From assembly GCF_018812025.1 (NCBI RefSeq), contig NC_063051.1, positions 3,005,501 through 3,069,500 on the forward strand: a DNA stretch of 64,000 nt, in the 5' to 3' direction. This DNA is from Megalobrama amblycephala (lineage: Eukaryota; Chordata; Actinopteri; Cypriniformes; Xenocyprididae). Below are positions 23,426-35,800 of this stretch, in pieces. The notes under the pieces were generated by a model. That model worked only from the letters and a program-made list of their open reading frames with translations. It searched no databases and was not told the origin of the DNA. A program made the position numbers and the translations under genes. Numbering within the stretch: the stretch's first letter is position 1; every line of letters begins with the position of its first letter.

Positions 23426-23434
23426 TGATGCAAT
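23426..23434 (-). promoter_or_regulatory. ddit3: ATF4-C/EBP composite element (AARE/CARE) of ddit3
   Basis: On the minus strand this reads ATTGCATCA, identical to the core amino-acid response element of the human CHOP promoter, which binds ATF4 and other bZIP factors. It lies about 315-320 nt upstream of the inferred start, close to the roughly -300 position in human. The sequence match is direct; function is inferred from the family. Confidence 0.7.
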
Positions 23435-23699
23435 CGTTGGCAACCGGTTTCTAGTTGGAGATAAGACTAGCAGAACCCGAGCATGTTTTATTAAACAACC
23501 TTTCGTTAAAAAGAAAAAAAAAAAAACTGACAAACTACCCTATAAGGGTGTAGGAAAATGTGTCCATTTTTTGCTTGCGTTCGCATATGCACCTATAAAA
23601 ATAGGCAACGTTAATATCCGTGTTCGTCGTCGTGTGATATTGTACGCATTTGTTCGCTCTTTTTTCATCTTTAATAATTCCTCTCTAGTGACCCTGAGG

Positions 23700-25660
23700 C
23701 GATTCTTTCATGTTTCAGCACTATATGGAGCGAGGATATTCCATATAGGAGTTTGAACAATCCCTCCATTTCCTCAGCCATTTCATTCCACTCCATTTGA
23801 CAACAAAACAACGATATACACAATCGGCCATTCGATATATTAAATGACTTAAGTAGTTATTGCTCAACACACCTGTTTAGAATCGCTAAATGAGCCTATA
23901 AAGTGACGTTGAAATGCTAAAGGTCAGAATCTAGTTCACAGATAAGATCGAATTCAGTGTAAATCAGCACAAGATTAGGTTTTAATCTGAGTCCGAGAAC
24001 ACGCCCTAAATGTACGTTTTCCAACATGGATCCTATAGTCTGTATTGGACACTCAAAAAGTGTTGATTGTTCTAATGATGCAATTTGGTTTTGGTTTCCA
24101 CAGAACAAAAATAAAGGTTCTTTATTGGCATTGATGGTTCCATGAGAACATCTTCGGAACCATTGGACAAAAGGCTCTTGATAGTGGAAAAATGTGTTTT
24201 GGATTATTAAAATTTTCTTGACACTAAGAAAAATAGTTATATGGGAACCGCAACTGGTTGGCATTGCACCAGCACAATGTTTTTATACTTTCTGTTTCCA
24301 AACGCATCCAGTTCAGCACTATGGATCTTATCAGCACAAGATTAGCTTTTAATCTGAGTCCGAGAACACGCCCTAAATGTATGTTTTCCAACATGGATCC
24401 TATATTGGACACTCAAAGTGTGGATGTTCTAATGCTGCAATTTGGTTTTGGTTTCCACAGAACAAAAATAAAGGTTCTTTATTGCCATTGATGGTTCCAT
24501 GAAGAACATCTTCGGAACCATTGGACAAAAGGTTCTTTATAGTGTATTTTGGATTATTAAAGTGTTCTTGACACTAAGAAAAATGGTTTCACTCAAAGGT
24601 TATTTTTAGAAAACCAAAACGGTTCTTCAATGTTTTTATACTTTGTTTCCAAACGCATCCAGATCAGCACTATATGGAGCGAGGATATTCCATAGGAGTT
24701 TGAACAATCCCTCCTCACCTGTTCCTCAGCCGTTTCATTCCACTCCAGTTGACAACATAACAACGTCTCGTTACACAATCAGTATAGATTCTGCATTGTT
24801 TTTAATGAAAGGACTTAAGTTGTTATTGTTCAACACAAATCGCTAAATTAGCCGATAAAGTGACGATGACATGATAAAGGTCAGAATCTAGTTCACAGAT
24901 AAGATCTTCCAGTGTAAATCAGCACAAGATTACCTTTTAATCTGAGTCCGAGAACATGCCCTAAATGTATGTTTTCCAACATGGATCCTATATTGGACAC
25001 TCAAAGTGTGGATGTTCTAATGCTGCAATTTGGTTTTGGTTTCCACAGAACAAAAATAAAAGTTCTTTATTGGTATTGATGGTTCCATGAAGAACATCTT
25101 CGGAACCATTGGACAAAAGGTTCTTTATAGTGAAAAAATGTGTTTTGGATTATTAAAATGTTCTTGACACTAAGAAAAATGGTTCTTCAATGTTTTTATA
25201 CTTTCTGTTTCCAAACGCATCCAGATCAGCACTATATGGAGCGAGGATATTCCACAGGAGTTTGAACAATCCCTCCTCACCCGTTCCTCAGCCGTTTCAT
25301 TCCACTCCATTTGACACCATAACAACGAGGTACACAATCAGTATAGATTCTGTATTGTTTGTAATGAAAGGACTTACTGTTCAACACAAATCGCTAAATA
25401 AAGTGACGATGACCGGTCATAATCTAGTTCACAGATAAGATCTTCCAGTGTAAATCAGCACAAGATTAGGATTTAATCCATCCGAGAACACGCCCTAAAT
25501 GTATAGCGTCTATATAGGACACTCAAAGTGTGGATGTTTGAAAACGTTATTCTAATGATGCAATTTGGTCATCCAAATGGTTACATAAATAACTTTTAAC
25601 ATCCATTGGACAAAAAGTTCTTTATAGTGGAAAAAATGTTCTTTACACTAATAAAAAAAT
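23700..25660. repeat. Diverged tandem array of about 500-bp units
   Basis: The phrase GGAGCGAGGATATTCCA recurs near 23728, 24677 and 25239. A block with GGTTCCATGA and CATCTTCGGAACCATTGGAC recurs near 24130, 24490 and 25080, with a shorter remnant near 25600. The CCCTAAATGTA block recurs near 24004, 24370, 24959 and 25491. Units vary in length through internal deletions. Open frames inside it repeat the same peptide fragments and do not look coding. It separates the ddit3 promoter from the mbd6 promoter. Confidence 0.75.
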
Positions 25661-27060
25661 GTTTTTGAGGGTACTGAAACTGGTTAATACCTTTTATTTT
25701 TAAGAGTCTTAAATGATATACTTTAATTGGTGACCAGAAACTTGTCCAGGGTTTGATCTGAACCCCTAAAACCACCCTATAACTGTTGTTGTGGCACTGG
25801 GAAAAACCATGACATGGTTGTGTAAAAATGCTGCCCAGATGTTGTTGTCCTGCATCCTTCAAATAAAACGATGCTAATTAGTTCAATGTTATTTAATTAC
25901 CAGGTACACCCCCGTTTTAATTGCTTAAAATGATAGCTGTTATTAGGCACAACACGGGGTGACCTGTAACTCCTGGCCAACTGATGTCACCAGGGATTCA
26001 TCTCGTTAGTATTCTGAAACTCTTCCAAACACAAGAGTTAAGTAGTTAAACTTGCATGGTGCAAAGCGTGCAATGTATTGCCTAGCAACAGCGCAAGTGG
26101 GATGCGCGTAAGGTTAGCGAATAGAAACCTCAAATACTGTTTCCAGGAGCAGGGCACCGCTCGCGTTGAGACGCTACTAACACGTCACGATCGGTTGGCT
26201 GTTGCTGTGTAGTCTCCCCGCTGCCTAATGGTTATCACCTCCGAGCGTGTAATTCTATTGGCAGGTTACGCCTTTATTCCCCAAAGTTGTGTTTACTCAA
26301 CATTCCTTTGAAGTTTTAACAGGTTTAACTCTCAATAACTCCCTCTGTTTTGAAAACTTTGTCGAGTTATACCTGCCTTCAACGTAGTAGGAGGTTGATC
26401 TGATTTATATTTCACCCAAATGTTCGGATTGTGCCAGCGAATCACATTTCTGCTCAAGAGAATAACAGACATTTTACAATATACCATATGCTTAGAAATA
26501 CCTACATCTTTCCTCCGCACTAAATAGGTTTTATCTGGGATTTTTTCCCCTCAGTAATTATAAAGTAGTTACGGGCGGACCATTTTTTTGTTTTCTCAGC
26601 TAACTGACACAATAAGGCCAATAAAGATATGCGTGTGTGTAGAAGCATTTTATGGCAGACGAACAGAAATTTCTTTCTCTCAGGATATTCCCGCCTCCCG
26701 CTCACCTCAGTGAAACATACTTCACATTTCCAGTTCACGAGCATCAACGGTTACCTGACCGTTTGAATTTAATTTAAATGACGTTTCTAATAGTTTGAGG
26801 CTTAATTTACCGTTTGTAGCCTCGTTTTTTCCTTTATTGACGGCGCAGATAACATAAAAGACGACTTATTTATATGTTACTTGTTTTATTTTATATAAAG
26901 CATATTGACACAACCCGTTTATATTAATAAGAAAAAAACTTAAAATATAAAAATTCGATAACATTTCGAATTTAACATCTAAAGATAAACAAAAAAACTC
27001 CAAATATGCTAGATTTATTTTACAATATGCTAACTCAAATCTACAGAAGTGTATCCATAC
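25661..27060. other. Intergenic DNA between ddit3 and mbd6
   Basis: No exon, RNA gene or clear repeat recognised. Short frames on both strands lack motifs and splice context. Confidence 0.4.
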
Positions 27061-27601
27061 TTGTACTAGGGCGCGTTTTCCTCTTCACGAGTGGCTCTCT
27101 CGCTCCTCCTAGTGGCTTTGAAATTGTACGGAATTCCCAACCCTGACATCAGCTACTGCGCATGCGTGGACGAAAACTCCATGATTTTTTTTTTGGCACG
27201 GGATCCTAAGGAAAAATAGGAACTTGGAAACGAAGATAAACTAAAAGCACCATCACACAGGCATAATCAGCCCCTCGCTCGCATATGCACACAGTAAAGA
27301 CGCTTAGGAGTGCGCTGAACCTTTGAATGAAGCGATCGCACGCTCCGCGGCCGAGCAGGATTCACGCGAAATTGGACGACAATGCACGGGGCGCAATAAA
27401 ACCAAGCGTTATTGCTCTTTGTTTTTAAGCAGGACGGCTCGGATGGATGAAGACGCGGGGAAGTGGCTAAAAATCACACGGCGTTAATAACAGCTCCCGC
27501 AACGGCGACATTTGCAACTCAAGTCCATCGAGACGCTTGTTCTGTCTTTCGCCTGTGTTGTGCAGCGCGCCGAAGAAGCAGGAAACTTCGTAAACAGAGA
27601 G
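27061..27601 (+). promoter_or_regulatory. mbd6: mbd6 promoter region and 5' untranslated exon
   Basis: A CpG-rich stretch ends in a strong splice donor (AGAGAG|GTACGT, GT at 27602). It contains a palindromic NRF1-type site TGCGCATGCG at 27157-27166. No ATG-initiated MBD sequence is present, so this is probably promoter plus a non-coding first exon of mbd6. The transcription start cannot be placed from sequence. A possible second untranslated exon follows a pyrimidine-rich acceptor ending at 28400; its donor is unclear. Confidence 0.55.
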
Positions 27602-28730
27602 GTACGTAGCCCGCGAGCTAAAGAAAGCTAACAGCGCGACTACGCTGTACGCGACGCGACAAACTAGAACGCTTCCGTTTTAATGTAACGAAGACCGCTT
27701 CGTTAGTTAATATCGGAGTGTTATCGCGTGTTCCGTAAGCTTACAATATAAATTGAATGTTTAAGAATGGGCCAGCTAGCCGTCAGTACGCGACGTTTGT
27801 TTATTCTTCGGGACGTACAGTCTTCAAAAGTACCAGTGCGGTACTTGGGCGTATGTATTCATATTTTCTTTCGGTATTTACGTCCTGCTTTCTCCGAAAC
27901 TTTGCGCACTTTTATTCGTGTTGGTTTGTTTACTCTTTAGCTCGCTGTTTCAGTCAGATCCCGTGAGCGTTAGCCGCTTCACCGTCACCCGCCTTAATGC
28001 CAGAATAAAAACCGTTAAAAATGTTATGCTTTTAGGCTGTGACATCATCTCGAACACTTAAATTTGAATTTTTTATTTGGCGCCTCGAGTATCAGTTCCA
28101 ACTGTCACTTTTCACTCTAGTGTCTGTCAGCCATATGTCACTCTAACGAAAAAGTACCTTGTTTTTGGACTTGTACCCTACTAACACCATGGTATTCAGT
28201 GCTAGAAACCGTGGTACTTGAATATGGTGGTTAAACTGTATCTTGTTGCATATCAGTGTAATCTAAATTTTCAAATATCATCTAGTATTTCTGTCAGTAA
28301 GATTGATTTTTCCAATGGTTATGTTGAAAATTGTTAAAATTGTGTACTCAAGCAATGTCGAGCTGTCCTGAAATTGATTTTTTTTTCTTTATCTTTTCAG
28401 GTTGTCAGCTTGTGGAGAGTTCCATAGAAGCATCCCAGTCCATTTGAGAGGACCGCAGAGGATTGTGTGTCAAGATGGATTTGTTGTACTGTTGCGTTGT
28501 GCTTCGTTAATGCTACGTATATATGTCCTCCAAAGGGTGTATTTCACGAATGGTGCTGACCAAGGCTGTATAAAAATGAAAAGGTACAAAAACAAAGTGC
28601 TAAGTTACAGAATTTCTTTGTGTACTTCAGCTACATTTATTCAATTTGTTGCATGTTTGTGTGTGCTGAATACACGGGTCATCTTAAACCTATGATAATT
28701 GACATAATTGACAAAATAAATTAATGAATA

Positions 28731-29823
28731 TTGAATCCAGAATAGTTACAGATTAAAAGCTTGGAAGAGGAGTGACAACCCTATTTAGATTCAGTGTGAA
28801 CACATTTTCAATTGAAATAAGTCTTGAGTCGATCTTCATCAAATCGAGTTTGGATCTGATTTGAAAGCTAGTTTCTGTCTCTACTCTGATTTAATGTAAA
28901 TGTAGATGTTACTACATGATGACACCTATACCTACACTTTATAAATGGCTCCTGAATCCAGAATAGTCAGATTAATGCTCAGAAGAGGAGTGACAACCAT
29001 ATTTAGATTCAGTGTAAACACATTCTCAACTGAAAAAAAGTGAGTTGATCTTTGTCAAATCTTGTTTGGATCTGATTTGAGGCTGGATTCTGTCACTGAT
29101 TTATTGTAAATGTAGTTGTCACCTGTACCTACACTTTATGAATGTCTCCTGAATCCAAAATAGTCAGATTAAATGCTCAGACCATATTTGAATTCAGTGC
29201 GAACACAACTCCTAACTGAAAATAAGTGAGTTGATCTTCGTCAAATCTTGTTTGGGTCTGATTTGAAGCTAGTTTCTGTCTCTACGTTGATTTAATGTAA
29301 ATGTAGTTGTTACTACATGATAACACCTGTACCTACGTTTTATAAATAACTAAAATAACTTTTATAAATATCCTGAATCCAGAATAGTCAGATTAAATGC
29401 TCAGACCATATTTAGATTCAGTGTGAACACATTCCTAACTGAAAATAAGCCTGTCATCAAATCTAGTTTGGATTTGATATGAAGCTGGTTTCTGTCACTA
29501 CACTGATTTAATGTAAATGTAGTTGTCACTACCTACACTTTATGAATGTCTCCTGAATCCAGCATAGTCAGATTAAATGCTCAGACCATATTTAGATTCA
29601 GTGTGAACACATTTTCAACTGAAATAATTCTTAAGTGTGAGCCGATCTTCATCATATTTTGTTTTGATCTGATTTGAAGCTGTTTTTTGTCATTAAACTG
29701 ATTTAATGTAAATGTAGTTGTCACTACATGATGATACTAGTATGAACACATTCACAGCTGAAAATAAGTGAGTTGATCTTCGTCAAATCTAGTTTGGATC
29801 TGAATTGAAACTGGTTTCTGTCT
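28731..29823 (+). repeat. Tandem repeat of 180-220-bp units in mbd6 5' intron
   Basis: About five imperfect copies of a unit starting TGAATCCAGAATAGTCAGAT (near 28732, 28953, 29149, 29373, 29553). Each copy includes GATCTGATTTGAAGCT and TTTCTGTC. The last copy runs into the splice acceptor of the first mbd6 coding exon at 29828. Confidence 0.8.
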
Positions 29824-29851
29824 TTAGGAGCTGGATGTGTGTGAGCAGAAA

Positions 29852-32800
29852 ATGACGGGGGGCAGTGAGAGTGCAGCAGGAGAAAAAGATGGAGGTACGG
29901 CGCTCATCGCTCAGATCCCGGTTGGCTGGCAAAGGAAAGTGGAAGATGGGGTTGTGTCTTACATCAGGTAAAAAATCAGGTCGTTTACTTTGATGTGTTT
30001 GCTGTTCTTCTCAAATATGAACTGTGTTGCTATTAAAAGTTACATCGGAAACATTTTTCACTCAAGTTGCCTGACAACGATGATTACACACAGATGTGTG
30101 TGACTTCACCTGAGCAAACACATGCCAGTGCGTTTAGCCTTCACACTAGGGTTTCTGGTGCCGACCCGAGTGTGTTTGACATTAGGGTTTAGTTGGTTTG
30201 AAAGCGGTGCTTCAAACTGGTCTGAGGTAGAGTTTATGTGAAGATCAATATTGTAAAACTTCCCATTGGGAAATTTATTTTGCACGATAGCTTGAAGCCT
30301 TTAAATACAGACCTACTGCGAGGTTGTCAATCGATAGTATTTGCTTTTATTGAAGCCATAAGCCTCCATCATTTCAATTTATTTTTAAATAATCGTGTTT
30401 AACAGCGGAATTCCTGGTGAAAATACATTACGTGATTCTTTAAAGAAATATCTATACATTTTGACCAAATTGCAGCAAAAGAACTGTCAGATATTCAGTT
30501 TGCATTTATTTACAATACATACCACATTTTGCATTATTTTCTAATAATTCAACGGCCCGTCGTCCGTTACTCCTTGCATAATGCATTACTTGTCGGATAT
30601 CAAATGAAGCTGTCAAACTATGCCATATCAATCTTTTCTTTTTCTTTTCCAGCCCGAGTGGTACAATCCTTCGATCTGTGGATGAGGTGAGGGTGTATCT
30701 GCGGACAGACGGCACATGTAAGTGTGGTCTCGAGTGCCCGCTTGTCCCAAATAAGGTGAGATCAACATTCAGTGCTGAATCCTCCTCATTTATGATGCAA
30801 ATTTGATTGCATATTAATTAATTAGGTTGTAAGGATTGCAGTTAATGAAATACTAGTGTACTGCTGACTGCATACTGTGCAGTTATACACTGTACTTTTT
30901 TTAATAGTATGTGAAACACTGTGATTTATAAAACAATAAACTATGTTGTTATGTTGCAAAATCAATTGCAGGTCTTTAATTTTGACCCTGCTGCGATGGT
31001 CCAAGCTCCTGGTCATCATTCGAGTAAAATAGAGGAAGACATGACCAAACTCTGTAACCATCGCAGGAAAGTTGATGCCATGGCGGCATTATGCCAAAGC
31101 ATGCAGCCCTCCCAACTCTCCCCGCCGGCTCAAGCCACAGGTATTGCATCTTAATACACACGTTATTCCAACTTTTTAGAAGGAATTTTCCAGGTTCTGT
31201 GACATGCTTTCATGATGTGTTGAAAGTGCATTACTGTAAACACATTTTTGGTTTGTTTTTACAAACTGAGGGTTGAGTTGCAATGGTTGTCTGTAGTAAT
31301 TGACAGCATGTCACAGATTAACTTTTAACTTTTATTGAACCTAGAATATTCCTTTAATGGTTTGTCTTAAAGAAAATTGCAGTATATGACCATTACTGTT
31401 CTTATGAAGTGAAGATTACACTCTATATCTTGTGTCCAAATATTACCCATTCAGATTGGCTAAAGCATGCAGTCATCTTCTGTATAGAATTCACTGTACT
31501 TAAGTTGTAAACTAAACTGCAACCACTAAGTTTAGTTTTTGTAAAAAAAAACAAAAAAAACCTTACAATAGCTCAAGTGCTTTAGCCATATCAGAATATG
31601 ATTTATCTGTAAGTATACCCCCTTGGAGTGTTTTGCAGCATTTAATCACTGTGGACTTTAAGTTTGTCTTTGATCTGTGAATTGTTGCTTTGGTGTTTCA
31701 CTAGTCGCAGCTTTATAGGAGAGTCGCAAAAAGAAAGTCTCTGTTAAAAGATGTCATATGATATGGCTACAGTTTGCTAGAAGGCATGTCTGAGACATTG
31801 AAGCTAACTGGAAGAATATTCTATGGTCTAAAGAGACCTGAATTATGTTTAATTTTAAGCCAGACACTGCCCGTATCTATACTGGTGACAGCACCATTCT
31901 AAAACTGACTTGAAAACTTATGGAAATGCTTGTTTTGTGTTTATTAACTTGAAGGGTTAGTTCACACAAGTATGAAAAATCTGTCATTAATTACTTGAAT
32001 TCATGTCGTTCCAAACCCGAAAGACTTTCGTTCATCTTCGGAACACAAATGAAGATGTTTTTGAGGAAATCTGAGATATTTTTGAACTTCCATTGACAGC
32101 TACGCAACTGACACTTCAAAAAGTTCATAAAGAGATTGTGAAACTAATCTGTGTGAATTGAGCAGTTTAGTCCAAATTTTCTGGAGACTCGATCGCTCTA
32201 ATGATGAACAGATTGAATTTAGACTTTTATTTACATATAAACTGCACCTGCTTGACGAGCGAGAACAAACCTCTTCTGGAACCTCACTGGTTCTCGCTGA
32301 AGCTCAAACGTGCTGCGTAACACGAGAATGAACCTCATTGGTTCTTCCGGAAGCTGAGAATGAGAATGAGGTTCATTCTCGTGTTACGCAGCACGTTTGA
32401 GTTGACGTTTGAGTTTCAGCGAGAACCAATGAGGTTCACGTTTCTCAGCGTGTTACGTGAGCACGTTTGAGCTTCAGCGAGAACCAATGAGGTTCATTCT
32501 TGTGTTACGCAGCACGTTTGAGCTTCAGCGAGAACCAATGAGGTTCATTCTCGTGTTACGCAGCACGTTTGAGCTTCAGCGAGAACCAATGAGGTTCATT
32601 CTCGTGTTACGCAGCACGTTTGAGTTTCAGCGAGAACCAATGAGGTTCATTCTCGTGTTACGTGTTACCAGCGTTTGAGCGTTTGAGCTTCAGCGAGAAC
32701 CAATGAGGTTCATTCTTGTGTTACGCAACACGTTTGAGCTTCAGCGAGAACCAATGAGGTTCATTCTCGTGTTACGCAGCGCGTTTGAGCTTCAGCGAGA

Positions 32801-35800
32801 ACCAATGAGGTTCATTCTTGTGTTACGCAGCACGTTTGAGCTTCAGCGAGAACCAATGAGGTTCATTCTCGTGTTACAGAGCATGTTTGATCTTCAGCGA
32901 GAACCAATGAGGTTTATTCTCGTGTTACGGAGCATGTTTGATCTTCAGCGAGAACCAATGAGGTTCATTCTCGTGTTACAGAGCATGTTTGATCTTCAGC
33001 GAGAACCAATGAGGTTTATTCTCGTGTTACGGAGCATGTTTGAGCTTCCAGAAGAGGTTAGTTCTCACTCGTCAAGCAGGTTCAGTTTATATGTAAATAA
33101 AAATCTAAATTGAATCTGTTCATCATATAAAGCAATTCGAGTCTCTTCATAAAATTTGGACTAAAGCCACTCCATTCATATGGAATTGACAATTCACAAT
33201 CTCTTTATGTACTTTTTGAAGCCTCAAAGTGGTAGTTGTGTAGCTGTCAGTGGGAGGGACAGGAAGCTCTCAGATTTCATCAAAAAGAACTTCATTTGTG
33301 TTCCTTTAGGGGTGTGGAACGACATGAGCATAAGTAATTAATGACAGAATTTTCATTTTTGGGTGAACTAACCCTTTAAATACATTTTGACCAGTTTGCG
33401 ATGGTTAGTGTTTTTTTTTTTTTTTTCCACGTTGAAATCTGAATATTTTTCTGTTCTGTTCTAGTTAGAAAAAAAAAAAAACATTGTGGTTCTATGATAA
33501 AATGTAAAACAAACATTTCCAAGGGGGTTAAATACCCTTTAAAGGCACTGTACCACACAAGTTCACTTTTCTTCTGGAAGGTGAGTCGTGTTGTCTGCTT
33601 GTTTGTTTAAGGAGGTGTTGTATGCTCAGTGGACGGCAGAGAGCTGAGAGGATCGATGGTGGCTCATGGAGACGGCGCCCACTGCACTTACCCTCAGCCT
33701 AGACACAACCAGCCCAAATCCAATATTGGCTTTCCTCTGTCCTATTCTCGCTCTGTTCTGCAAAACGGTTCTGTTAACCTCACCCCTATTTCACGACCTC
33801 CAGAACAGGGTTCACCTTTAAAGAAGCCCCCAACGCCAGTGGGCTGTGTGCCTGCTTATGCGAAACAGCAGTGGAGCCCTCATCCACCGCTCTCCCAAAA
33901 CATCCCCCAAAGGACAGTGCATAACCCTGCTTCTCCAAGCAATGCAAAACCAAGTGTACACACACATGTGCATCCCCCAGACCCTTCCAACTCCTTTTCC
34001 TTATCCCCCTCTTCATCCGTAGCTCTGAGTGGTCGAGCAGCTCCGCCACATTCACAGGGAGTGAGTGTTAAGTCTCCCCCTCCTCTGTCACCCTCACGTA
34101 CCCTAGACACTTTCTCACCCCACCAACGCTCTCGCCACTCCTCGACATCCTCGCTCTCAGAGCACGGGGCCCCAGGGTCTGTCTTCATCCAGGGGGTCAA
34201 ACCGTTGCAGGCCACCATGCCGTGCTCTTCTCCCAAGCTTCCTCTTGCGCCTTCCAGCCCGTGTAGTCGCTTGGAGGGCATTCTGCAGCACTATAAAGAC
34301 TGTAGTACCTCCAACATCAGCTCCAATGCTAACCAAAGCAACCATCAGGTGTCACAAGCCTTGTCGCTGGCACATCCCAACATAGGTGACAAGAGGAACG
34401 GATTGAGTTCTTCTCAAGCCCCAGAACTGCTCGGCCTTCCACTAGGACAGATTCTCAACCAACAGAAGATCCAGCAAAAGAGCCACATAAATAACTCTTT
34501 CCCTGCCAGCAGCCTCCTTTCTGCCGCCGCTAAAGCCCAGCTGGCCAACCAGAAAGCCCCAGGCCAGCTCAGTGCAGCCGATGCGCTGGCCGCACTCCCT
34601 CTTAGTGGCCTGGACAAGGAGCAGCAGTCAAAGGTATTGATTAGCACTTTAAACAGTAGCGTCCACCCCACTTCCGCCAGAGCCCAGTCCCTCACTGCCC
34701 TGTTGCTTCCGCACTCCCCTTCCCTTTCCCCGGCTTCCCCTGCTGTTGCTGAGAAAAACTTGCGCCGCAAACGGCAGAGGCATTCGCCCACCGTTTTGAG
34801 CATGCTGAAAGACTCGCAGTTGGGTCGGACTGCAGGAGATCTATCCGGGCCTCCGCTGCTCATCTCCCCATGCCTTTCGCCACCTTCTCCTCCTGTACCT
34901 CACTCAGACAACCACCGGCTGTCTGCCGCTCCTCTGAATGCCTCCTTCTCGAACAATGCTCTTAGGTTGCAGGATTCGGAGGAAGGCAGGAAGCCTGGAC
35001 TTGCTAATTCTCTCCCGCTTTCCTCCCCATCTCCTTCCCAGCCCCTTTCCGCCTTGCTTCAGCTTCTTAGCATGCAGAGCGCAACCCAGCAGTCCAGCGT
35101 CGCCACTGCCATGCCTAGCAACAGGCACACGAACACGCTGCCCTCTTCACCCAGACCCATCACTCCACAGACACCCCACTGCGAAGGACAGTCCACATTA
35201 CGTGTACACAACCCCACCCCACAACTTCAAGCCCAAAGCACAGTGCCCATGCCCGAAACTCCTGCCCAGCAGCCCCAATCCCAACCCTTTACTTTGATGG
35301 GTGACGAAACAACCATGAACCTCAAAACAACCTCCAGCAACACCATCCTGAACTTGAGCCAGCCCCATACGGGCACGACGCCGGACCTCAGCAGTTCAAT
35401 TCTGAGCATGATGAACCAGATGTCCTCAACCTCCTGCTTGCCCCCGTTCCCGGAGAAAAGTTGTGGGTCCAAAACGACAGAGACTTGTCCTGACCACAAT
35501 ACCTACCAAATTAACCAGTCAAATCACAATCAAGCTGTGGAAAGTAAAGGTAAGACTTATTATCTTGTTTTTCTTGGGGCATTTTTACACCAAGAGCTTG
35601 ATTCACGAAAATCTTCTCAAGAAAGATGTTAAGAAATGTCTTATATTCTAATGAAGGTCGTAAAAAGTAAAAGTAAAAAGCGCAGAAGAAGAACAGACGA
35701 TCTATGCATAGATATGTTTTCATGTAATCTCTCAACCAGCGACAAGACACTAATTTTAAACCGTACCGAAATGTAAAAATGCTGTACCAAACTGTGACTT

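Noticed and set aside
32457..33113. Two open frames encoding a 17-residue repeated peptide
   Set aside because: They come from a 51-bp minisatellite within a transposon in an intron; no homology or splice support.
33786..35499. Minus-strand frames of 60-150 codons opposite the large mbd6 exon
   Set aside because: Shadows of a long proline/serine-rich coding exon; no motifs.
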